Assembly: GCA_029262035.1 (NCBI GenBank)
Contig: JAJDAE010000200.1
Location: forward strand, 1 to 32,147
DNA: 32,147 bases
Source of the DNA: Candidatus Zhuqueibacterota bacterium
GTDB lineage: Bacteria > Zhuqueibacterota > Zhuqueibacteria > Oceanimicrobiales > Oceanimicrobiaceae
Direction: 5' to 3'
Every line of letters starts with the position of its first letter. Within the stretch, counting starts at the first letter, position 1. This document shows, piece by piece, positions 1-7,141 of this stretch. Under the pieces are notes generated by a model, which was not told the DNA's origin, searched no databases, and saw nothing but the letters and a program-made list of their open reading frames with translations. The translations under genes were made by a program, and so were the position numbers.

Positions 1-169
1 TTGTTCCTGCAATGAGCGGCGCCTTTCGATGCGGGCATTGGTTTTCAATCGCATAAAAATCGGCACCAACTTTAAAGATAGCTATTTCTTTTTGTGCGTG
101 ATGAGTGATTTTATACGAGCGTTTCTCAAAATCACCCACCGTGGCAACTTTTTTAAACCCATTATTCAT
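1..169 (-). CDS. Rieske [2Fe-2S] domain protein, N-terminal part (partial at window edge)
   Basis: Reading the minus strand from an ATG at 169-167 gives an open frame of 56 residues with no stop up to the window edge. It starts MNNGFKKVATVGDF and contains YAIENQCPHRKAPLIAG. The CPHR box (Cys and His two residues apart, followed by a Pro-Leu loop) is the first cluster-binding half of a Rieske domain of the small NirD/ferredoxin-like type; the second Cys-x-x-His half lies outside the window. The ATG follows directly after the TAG of the sigma-54 regulator (170-172), so the two genes are almost certainly cotranscribed and probably translationally coupled. Proteins of this type act as electron carriers or as small subunits of nitrite reductase and oxygenases; which applies here cannot be told from the fragment. 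Confidence 0.82.
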   Translation of the reverse strand, partial: MNNGFKKVATVGDFEKRSYKITHHAQKEIAIFKVGADFYAIENQCPHRKAPLIAGT

Positions 170-2131
170 CTAATTGGCAATTTCATATTCTTTCATTTTT
201 CGCCACAATGTGGTTCTACCGATGCCAAGAATTTTGGTTACCAAGTCATAGTTCCAATCATGTTCAGTCAAAAGCGCTGCAATGTGGTGCTTCTCCAAGT
301 CTTTGAGCGTCATATTCAAAGCCTGTCCCGGGAAACTATTGATTGGCTGCAAATTAGTTAGAGAAGGCGGTAAATCCTCCGGGCCGATCACCGTTCCGGG
401 AGTGAGCGCTATGGCGCGCTCGACTGCATTTTCAAGTTCTCTTATATTGCCAGGCCAGGAATACTTCATCATTAGCTCCTTCGCCTTTTCGTCCAACCCA
501 TGCACTGTTTTGTGGTTCAAATCTGAATATTTTTTTTGAAAGAATTCTACCAAAGGTAAAATATCATCCTGGCGGCTTCGAAGTGGCGGAATGGTTATTT
601 GAATCACATTCAGGCGGTAAAACAGATCCCGACGAAAGCTATCCTCTTCGACCATTTCCCCCAAATTACGATTTGTAGCAGTAATCACCCGAACATCCAA
701 GTCGAGGGTTTCATTGCTGCCAACAGGTTTCACTTCACCTTCTTGCAGAAAACGCAGCAACTTCACCTGCATGGCCAATGACATTTCCCCGATTTCATCC
801 AAAAAAATTGTGCCCTTATTAGCCGCTTCAAACAATCCTTTTTTATTTTGTGCGGCACCGGTAAAGGCGCCCTTGACATGCCCGAACAACTCACTTTCCA
901 GCAAGGTTTCGGGAATAGCACCACAATTTACCACGATAAACGACTCTTGCACTCGCAAACTGTGTTGATGAATCGATTTTGCAATTAACTCTTTGCCCGT
1001 GCCACTTTCGCCATCTATCAGGATGGAAATGTCTGTTTGAGCAATCCGAGCAACCATTTCCATAATTTTTTGCATCGGTTCGCTTTTGCCAATAATATCC
1101 CCGAAACGGTACTGCTCCTTTGAGTGTACCCACTCATAGAAACTCTCAACCTCCTGAGCGATGAGACTATCGACTACACCCTTTATCTTTTTGTGTTCCT
1201 TTAAATTCTCTAAAACAATGCTTTCCAGATCTTCACGTGAATAGTTATAAACATTATGAAATTTTGAAAAATCTATGGCGCTTTTTTTATGCTCTCCGGA
1301 TTCCAACAACTCAAGCCAAAGTAAAGGCGCGTTACGGCGCTTTTGCAGAACATCCCATAAGCCCGTTTCGTGAAAGAACCCATTTAGAGGCGTATCAAAA
1401 ACCAATAAAATATCCGCTTTTGACAAGGAATCAAGCAACCCGTCTTGCTCTATTTTTTGAGCGGAATACCTGGCCGAAATGCCTTTAGCTGCTTTCAACG
1501 AACTTAGAAAATGAATTTCTCCAACACCCCGCTCTTTCAATTTTCGGATATATTTTTCACAATCTGCATTATTCGAAACAACCAGCGCGGTATGTTTTTT
1601 CAAGTCACCAAATATCTTTTTGGCCAGGTCAAGAAAAACAGATTCCCGGGTCACTGCATTTTTGTTTAGGTTCAAATCGATCCGGACTTTTTCAGCTAAC
1701 CAAACACCGCGCTGGTACAGTTTATTTAATTGAGGCCCAACCCATTTTTGTTCCCGCGCATAAGCGTAATTTTCTCGAAATTCCTGCAAATCCTTCACGG
1801 CAATTTCGGATTCCTGCAGCCCAATCATCTTTTTTAAAAAGTAGCTGATGGCTTCTGTTTCATTTCTATGCTCAGACTCAGCTTCTAATTCCGAGTATGC
1901 AATTGAAGAAATTTCAGAATAAATTTTTAAAAACTCCTCAGCTGTTTTTTCCGGAGTTAATGTGCAGGCAAAAAAATCTATAGACTTGCCATTAGGGGCA
2001 ATATAAAATTCCGTAACATCTGTTCGCTCCAACAGTTCACTAACTCTTTTTGGAGAAAACAGTTTTCCCTGCATCCCGGCTTTTGGGGAAAACTTACTTA
2101 AATTATGAATGGTTAATAAAAAAACAGACAT
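170..2131 (-). CDS. Sigma-54-dependent transcriptional activator with a degenerate glutamyl-tRNA reductase (HemA)-like sensor half
   Basis: The protein has 653 residues. The C-terminal half is a classical bacterial enhancer-binding protein: Walker A GESGTGKE (374-381), intact sigma-54 contact loop GAFTGA (421-426), Walker B FLDEIGE (443-449), WPGNIREL (559-566) and a Fis-type helix-turn-helix (about 611-649). Residues 1-335 are not a receiver, GAF or PAS domain; by eye they follow glutamyl-tRNA reductase along its length: IGLQESEIAVKDLQEFRENY (103-122) matches the GLDSMVLGE.QI..Q segment, VGPQLNKLYQRG (131-142) the GPLLNRLFQ segment, then a Rossmann-like region (about 180-245), then YNYSREDLESIVLENL (295-310) and a helix like the HemA dimerisation domain. 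The catalytic Cys of the STCNR box appears replaced (IAPNGKS, 44-50), and the glycine-rich NADPH loop reads VVSNNADC. So it is probably a non-enzymatic sensor, ligand unknown. It starts 6 bases after the ccsA stop and shares that operon. Confidence 0.88.
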   Translation of the reverse strand: MSVFLLTIHNLSKFSPKAGMQGKLFSPKRVSELLERTDVTEFYIAPNGKSIDFFACTLTPEKTAEEFLKIYSEISSIAYSELEAESEHRNETEAISYFLKKMIGLQESEIAVKDLQEFRENYAYAREQKWVGPQLNKLYQRGVWLAEKVRIDLNLNKNAVTRESVFLDLAKKIFGDLKKHTALVVSNNADCEKYIRKLKERGVGEIHFLSSLKAAKGISARYSAQKIEQDGLLDSLSKADILLVFDTPLNGFFHETGLWDVLQKRRNAPLLWLELLESGEHKKSAIDFSKFHNVYNYSREDLESIVLENLKEHKKIKGVVDSLIAQEVESFYEWVHSKEQYRFGDIIGKSEPMQKIMEMVARIAQTDISILIDGESGTGKELIAKSIHQHSLRVQESFIVVNCGAIPETLLESELFGHVKGAFTGAAQNKKGLFEAANKGTIFLDEIGEMSLAMQVKLLRFLQEGEVKPVGSNETLDLDVRVITATNRNLGEMVEEDSFRRDLFYRLNVIQITIPPLRSRQDDILPLVEFFQKKYSDLNHKTVHGLDEKAKELMMKYSWPGNIRELENAVERAIALTPGTVIGPEDLPPSLTNLQPINSFPGQALNMTLKDLEKHHIAALLTEHDWNYDLVTKILGIGRTTLWRKMKEYEIAN

Positions 2132-2137
2132 TAGATT

Positions 2138-2962
2138 TTATTGAAAATTATGTACTTTTGAAAAAAACGTTGAAACAATGATAAAAGAAAACAAAAGCCA
2201 ATTGAACCCGACAACTGAAATAATTGCCGCCTGACGACCTTGCCAACCCATGACTTTTCGGGTAACCAGATGGACAACATAAATTGCCCAGGAGATAAAC
2301 ACGGCAAATAACTTTGGATCAAAAGCCCACTGACCCTCCCAGACATTCGCACCCATAATACCACCGAGCACAATACCTAAACTCACCAGAGGCAGGCCAA
2401 TATTCACAGCCTGATTGCTCAACCGATCGAAAAAATCCAGCGAGGGTAAGCGCTCGAAAAAGATTCCCAGCTTCTTTCTCTGCATTTCACGCGCCAATAA
2501 AAGGTACATCACACTGGCGATAAAAGAAATAATAAATGCTGCGTAAGCAGAAATCATCATTGCCACATGTACCTCAAAAGTTAATTCGGTCAGGATGGGG
2601 GCTAATGGTTTTTCCGTATCGATAAAAAAGGTGGAAATTGCCTGCAACGGAATGACAACAGGCAGAAAAAACACACCCATGGTTCTCTCTTTCAGACTGA
2701 TTTCCAACACAAGATAAACGAGTGCAAAAAACCAGGCACTAGTGGTTAACACCTGAAACGTGTCACCGACTGGCAAGTGGCCTGTTCGATAGGTGAAAAG
2801 AGCGAGATATGTCGTATGCACCAAAAGCGCGCTAACCAGCCATTTCCGAATCATAGAAGCCAGACTCTGGGTTTTACTTTTAAAGTAGTAAAGATAAAAC
2901 CAAAAGCTCATACACTGCAACAACAACACAAGCCACGATAGTGAGGTCAGTAAAATTTTCAC
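2138..2962 (-). CDS. CcsA/HemX-type cytochrome c assembly (haem handling) membrane protein
   Basis: 274 residues with about eight hydrophobic spans, matching the CcsA/CcmC/HemX family of inner-membrane haem-handling proteins. The family tryptophan-rich signature is recognisable but diverged: WEGQWAFDPK (208-217), where canonical CcsA has WGxxWxWDPKE. Histidines in or near membrane spans (H49, H132, H231) could be haem ligands. The start is a GTG at 2962, with AGAGG about nine bases upstream. In many bacteria HemX lies directly before hemA and lowers HemA abundance; here it lies directly before a HemA-like regulator, so the gene order is conserved although the neighbour has changed function. 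It could take part in cytochrome c maturation (with a ResB partner elsewhere) or act as a HemX-like modulator; the sequence does not decide. Confidence 0.85.
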   Translation of the reverse strand: MKILLTSLSWLVLLLQCMSFWFYLYYFKSKTQSLASMIRKWLVSALLVHTTYLALFTYRTGHLPVGDTFQVLTTSAWFFALVYLVLEISLKERTMGVFFLPVVIPLQAISTFFIDTEKPLAPILTELTFEVHVAMMISAYAAFIISFIASVMYLLLAREMQRKKLGIFFERLPSLDFFDRLSNQAVNIGLPLVSLGIVLGGIMGANVWEGQWAFDPKLFAVFISWAIYVVHLVTRKVMGWQGRQAAIISVVGFNWLLFSFIIVSTFFSKVHNFQ

Positions 2963-3129
2963 TCTAAATACCTCTAAACTTAAAACGCATTGAAATACAA
3001 ACTTTTTTCAGATTGAAAAATATACAAACATGTAATGAAAAGCAAGACCAATTGTCTAAAATTCTTTTATTTAATAGCCAGCCCAAAATATATATTGAAA
3101 ATGTCAGACAAATTGTTTTATATCATTGC

Positions 3130-4506
3130 ATGAAAAAAATGCTTTTCACAAAAAAGGTATTCGCTCCCCTCCTGTTTATTTTTGTCTGTTTAAATTGTGG
3201 TGTGGCGAATAGTCAAGCCGGTTCAACCAAAATATTCAGCCTTGATGAATGTATCGAAACCACACTCAAAAAAAATGTTCTTTTGGATGATGCCCAAAAA
3301 GATGTAGAATTGGCACAGGCAAAATATTTTAAAAAGGCTCATGCTAAATTATTACCACGGTTTGAACTGCGAAATATTTGGGGGTTTTCAACAGAAAAGA
3401 GAGGCAGAACCAACCCCTATGGTTACCTCATATCACCCGATGATCCTGATGAAATAAGAAACCTAAGCTACCTGACTCAGACTGATGTAAAATTTTCGCA
3501 GCCGCTTTATTCATTCAACCGCTATGCCCATCTTACTGAAGCGGCGCAGCACGATATTAATGCCGAAGAAGCTGATTACCTTAAGCAAAAAAATGAACTC
3601 CGGTTTCAGGTGGAGCAGTTGTACTGGGGGCTTGTCTTTGGCAAAGAATCCGAACATGTTATTCTGGATGCTCAGGAAAAAGTTGCCAAAATCGAGAAAA
3701 AGTTAAAGGAGCAGTTGGAAGCAGGTACCGGCGAAGCAAGCCAAACAGATCTTTTCAAATTGGAAATGTCCAAGTATGAACTTAACAAACGCAGCCGGGA
3801 AGCAGAAACAAAACTTAGCATTGCCCGTTCTACCCTGGCAATGGCTCTGGGCCTAAGTGCAAGTGACTCTTTTCAAATTGAAACAGAATTTTTGGAGGCC
3901 GTCGATTTTGAATTGGCCGATATATCCGAATATCTCCATTTGGCAATGAAGCATAACCCCGAGGTAATCAAAGCCAGGGAAAGGGTCAATAAACGAAATA
4001 TGATTTTAATGGCTGAACGCAGCCAATATTATCCACAATTTTATTTTGGTGGCACTGTCACCCAGAATTTCGCTGCCGGGAGGTTTAAACCGGGAAACCC
4101 TTTTGTCACCAATAACACCAACTTTCTGCGTGTTAAACTGGGTATTGGTTTTCGGCAGAAGCTCAATTTTTTGACTATTAAAGATAATATTAAAATCGCG
4201 CTGGCAAATGCGGAATTAGCAGAAAGCAAAGTCGAAAACATTGAACGCAAAGTCGGTACAAAAGTCGAGGGTATTCATGCCAAAATTGAAAAAGTTAAGA
4301 ACAAACTCAGAGCCGGACGCCGGGCGCTGCGGGCTAGCAGAGGCTGGCTTAACTCTGCATCCATGACCTTTGATATAGGCGTGGGTGATGTCAAAAACCT
4401 TACGGATGCATATCAGGCATACAGCGCCATGCAGATTGAAAACTTTCAGAATATCTTTGAGTTCAACACCGCTGTTGCAGAGTTAAAAAGTATAATTGAA
4501 GATTAA
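3130..4506 (+). CDS. TolC-family outer membrane efflux protein
   Basis: The chosen ATG at 3130 gives 458 residues and begins with a normal export signal: MKKMLFTKK, then a hydrophobic stretch, then a likely cleavage near ANSQA. A frame extension to a TTG at 3013 would put 39 unusual residues before the signal, so it is not preferred. The mature part has the two-repeat OEP layout of TolC: it opens FSLDECIETTLKKN, has long charged helical segments (about 60-90, 150-230 and 350-430), and between them the transmembrane beta-barrel strands. It would form the outer membrane duct of a tripartite efflux pump or type I secretion system. No pump or adaptor gene is next to it; the permease at 7142 and the CusBA genes at the far end are possible but unproven partners. 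It is divergent from the ccsA operon across 167 bases. Confidence 0.85.
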   Translation: MKKMLFTKKVFAPLLFIFVCLNCGVANSQAGSTKIFSLDECIETTLKKNVLLDDAQKDVELAQAKYFKKAHAKLLPRFELRNIWGFSTEKRGRTNPYGYLISPDDPDEIRNLSYLTQTDVKFSQPLYSFNRYAHLTEAAQHDINAEEADYLKQKNELRFQVEQLYWGLVFGKESEHVILDAQEKVAKIEKKLKEQLEAGTGEASQTDLFKLEMSKYELNKRSREAETKLSIARSTLAMALGLSASDSFQIETEFLEAVDFELADISEYLHLAMKHNPEVIKARERVNKRNMILMAERSQYYPQFYFGGTVTQNFAAGRFKPGNPFVTNNTNFLRVKLGIGFRQKLNFLTIKDNIKIALANAELAESKVENIERKVGTKVEGIHAKIEKVKNKLRAGRRALRASRGWLNSASMTFDIGVGDVKNLTDAYQAYSAMQIENFQNIFEFNTAVAELKSIIED

Positions 4507-4728
4507 GACAAATTTTCGCCTGAAACTCAATTTCTGTCGCTTAAAAATGATATTGAAGAATGAATAAAACTGTTGGTTTCAATTGTTAAATCAGCAAAAA
4601 AAGTAAAGGTAAAATAACAACTCTCAATTATACATTCTCAATTTTCAATTATAAATTCAAAAGTTCCGCAACTCCAATCTAAAGTCCTTATATTAAAAGA
4701 AGTTAAACCAGAACACAAATTCTTTATC

Positions 4729-4736
4729 AGGGAGAA
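4729..4736 (+). promoter_or_regulatory. Ribosome binding site selecting a TTG start for the SulP gene
   Basis: AGGGAGAA lies six bases before the TTG at 4743. No in-frame ATG with comparable spacing precedes the first membrane segment, so this site supports TTG initiation. Confidence 0.7.
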
Positions 4737-4742
4737 CCTTTC

Positions 4743-6962
4743 TTGAAAATATTCTCGAATATCAAAGGCGATATAATGGGCGGCATTACCACGTCGGTTA
4801 TCGCTTTGCCCATGGCCATCGCATTTGGCGTTGTATCTTTTGCACCGTTAGGCGAACAATATATTGCGCAAGGCGCACTCACAGGTCTTTACGGTGTTAT
4901 CGTAGCCGGACTTTTAACCAGCCTGTTCGGCGGCACTCCGGGGCAAATCGCTGTTCCCACTGCACCGATGTCCGTTATGGTAACCTCAATTATCGCAACG
5001 TTATTAAAAGATCCTGAAATTATGGCGCTTGGCGACAACAAAGTCACCATTATTCTACTGCTGGTTTCCATGACCATTTTTATGGCCGGTATGCTGCAAC
5101 TGATTATGGGCGCTGTCGGCGGCGGCAAGCTCATCAAGTTTATCCCCTACCCCGTTATTGCCGGATTCATGAACGGCATTGCTATTATCATTTTTATCGG
5201 TCAGTTAAAACCACTGCTTGGTTTGCCTAAAGAAACGGCCTTAATGGAACTCTTTACCGGCGGCGCAGGCCTGAGGTTTGAAACTCTCATCGTCGGCGCG
5301 GTCACCATCCTCGCCATGGTTTCATCTCAAAAAATAACCAAAGCCATACCGGGCTCGCTTGTAGGTCTGCTGTGCGGAGTTGCTACTTACTTCGTTATAG
5401 GTAGTTTGTTCAACGGTGAACTGCTCAAAATCGAAGGCAATCCGTTGCTCATTGGCGCGATCCCCAGCGCTTTCCCAACGCCAAAACAAATCGGCAGTTT
5501 TATGAGCAACATGGCTTATGTGCCCATTTCAAAAATAGGTATGCTGGTGGTTCCGGCAATTACATTGAGCATTCTGGCCTCAATAGATACACTGCTTACT
5601 TCAGTTGTCACGGACATGGTCACCAAAGCCAAGCACAACAGCACCAAAGAACTCTTCGGTCAGGGCATTGGCAATGTCGCATCTGCGGCTTTTGGCGGAC
5701 TACCTGTTGCCGGGTCAACTCTGGCTACTTTGGTGAACGTAAACGCAGGCGGCCGTTCACCACTTGCAGGAGTATTTAACAGTGCAATGGTACTTCTGGT
5801 TGTGGTTTATCTGGGAAGTCTTGTACAGTGGATTCCCATGGCCGTGCTGGCAGGTATTCTGTTGGTCACATCAGTTGGAATGCTGGAAAGCGAAAGTATT
5901 AACCTGACGTTGAAAAAATCAGCCATAGGCAACCTGTTTGTGATCATCATTGTGACCGTTATCACGGTTGCAGTGGACTTAATTATCGCGGTAATGATAG
6001 GCCTGGTAATTACAGCTTTCATGTTTATTCGCGAGCAGATTAGCAAGAACATTGTGCGCAAAGTCTATAGTGGTGATAAGGTTTATTCGAAGAAAGTGCG
6101 CAGTCAGGCCGAGATGAAAATCCTGCTGGAAAAAGGCAACGTTATCAAAATTTACGAACTCAACGGCTCCCTGTTTTTCGGCACCTGCGATAAACTGCTA
6201 ACTCAAATTGAAGCTGAATTCGACAGTTTCATTGTCATACTCGATTTTAAACGGGTTCATACCATCGACCTTACCGGCGCACAATTGCTCAAACAAATTG
6301 TCGAGCGCATCCACGAAAAAGGCAATCACCTCCTCATCAGTTACCTGGATAACTATGCACATGAAGACAAGCAGCGTATGCTGCGTCTGATGAAAGATGT
6401 GGGCGTGATTCATGCCATCGGCGAGGACTTCTTCTTTCCCGACACTGATCATGCGCAAGAGTGGGCGGAAGATAAAGTTATCCTGCGTGAGCTGGAAGCC
6501 ACAAAAATTGAACACCAAAAAGTCGCTCTTAAAAATCTTTCTGTTTTTCAGGATTTGGAAGAGGAGCAACTCGAAAAAGTGCGGGAGCACATGCATCCGC
6601 AAAAATATAAAAAGGATGAAATCGTATTCAGCGAAGGCGACCCCGGTGATAAAATTTACTTTTTGCTTTCCGGTGAAGTGAGCGTGCTCACCAATATTTC
6701 CGGCAACGGCCGTGCCCGCCGACTGGCTACTTTTGGCGAAGGCGTCTTTTTTGGTGATATGGCCATTCTCGAGAAAAAAACGCGTTCAGCCACCGTGCGC
6801 GCAGACAGCAATGCTGAAGTTCTTTACATGACCGTAACCGACTTTGAAAAACTGGTGGAGAGCCATCCGCTGCTGGCTTCCAAAATGCTGCTCGGTATGA
6901 GCCGCGAACTCTCCTATCGGCTGCGTTTGACCAACACTGAGATTCGGGCGTTGGAGGAGTAG
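4743..6962 (+). CDS. SulP-family anion transporter with STAS and cyclic nucleotide-binding domains
   Basis: 739 residues. Residues 1-430 are a hydrophobic SulP core (SLC26/BicA/DauA type, usually carrying bicarbonate, sulfate or dicarboxylate), starting with the typical IKGDIMGGITTSVIALPMAIAFG. A STAS domain follows (about 460-560), with VILDFKRVHTIDLTGAQLL; the usual phosphorylatable Ser is Thr (IDLTG). The C-terminus is a cyclic nucleotide-binding domain (about 596-725) with FSEGDPGDKIYFLLSGEVSVL and the phosphate-binding cassette FGDMAILEKKTRSATV. The ribose-contacting Glu of canonical cassettes (FGE) is Asp here, while the Arg and SAT are kept. This suggests control by a cyclic nucleotide or by a related ligand. 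Translation begins at TTG. The exact substrate cannot be read from sequence. Confidence 0.9.
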   Translation: MKIFSNIKGDIMGGITTSVIALPMAIAFGVVSFAPLGEQYIAQGALTGLYGVIVAGLLTSLFGGTPGQIAVPTAPMSVMVTSIIATLLKDPEIMALGDNKVTIILLLVSMTIFMAGMLQLIMGAVGGGKLIKFIPYPVIAGFMNGIAIIIFIGQLKPLLGLPKETALMELFTGGAGLRFETLIVGAVTILAMVSSQKITKAIPGSLVGLLCGVATYFVIGSLFNGELLKIEGNPLLIGAIPSAFPTPKQIGSFMSNMAYVPISKIGMLVVPAITLSILASIDTLLTSVVTDMVTKAKHNSTKELFGQGIGNVASAAFGGLPVAGSTLATLVNVNAGGRSPLAGVFNSAMVLLVVVYLGSLVQWIPMAVLAGILLVTSVGMLESESINLTLKKSAIGNLFVIIIVTVITVAVDLIIAVMIGLVITAFMFIREQISKNIVRKVYSGDKVYSKKVRSQAEMKILLEKGNVIKIYELNGSLFFGTCDKLLTQIEAEFDSFIVILDFKRVHTIDLTGAQLLKQIVERIHEKGNHLLISYLDNYAHEDKQRMLRLMKDVGVIHAIGEDFFFPDTDHAQEWAEDKVILRELEATKIEHQKVALKNLSVFQDLEEEQLEKVREHMHPQKYKKDEIVFSEGDPGDKIYFLLSGEVSVLTNISGNGRARRLATFGEGVFFGDMAILEKKTRSATVRADSNAEVLYMTVTDFEKLVESHPLLASKMLLGMSRELSYRLRLTNTEIRALEE

Positions 6963-7141
6963 GTTTCAACAAAATAAAAAGTTTTACTTGCAACAACGTG
7001 CCATTCGCAATTGAAGTTATAATTTGGACCTTATGAGAATAAGTTAGAAATTGTAATAATATCTATCTCCATTCATGCAACCTTTTTTGAGATCTCCTGT
7101 CTTAACATAAAATCCAAAAACTCAAAGAAGGAACCATTTCC

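Noticed and set aside
170-2131. Annotation as a functional glutamyl-tRNA reductase (hemA)
   Set aside because: The catalytic Cys box and glycine-rich NADPH loop appear lost, and the chain continues into a complete sigma-54 activator.
3013-3129. TTG-initiated N-terminal extension of the TolC-like protein
   Set aside because: It would bury the signal peptide 39 residues inside the protein, and the ATG at 3130 gives a normal signal.
4620-4665. TCAATTATA / TCAATTTTCAATTATAA phrases upstream of the SulP gene
   Set aside because: Low-complexity AT-rich repetition; too degenerate to call an operator or a defined repeat.
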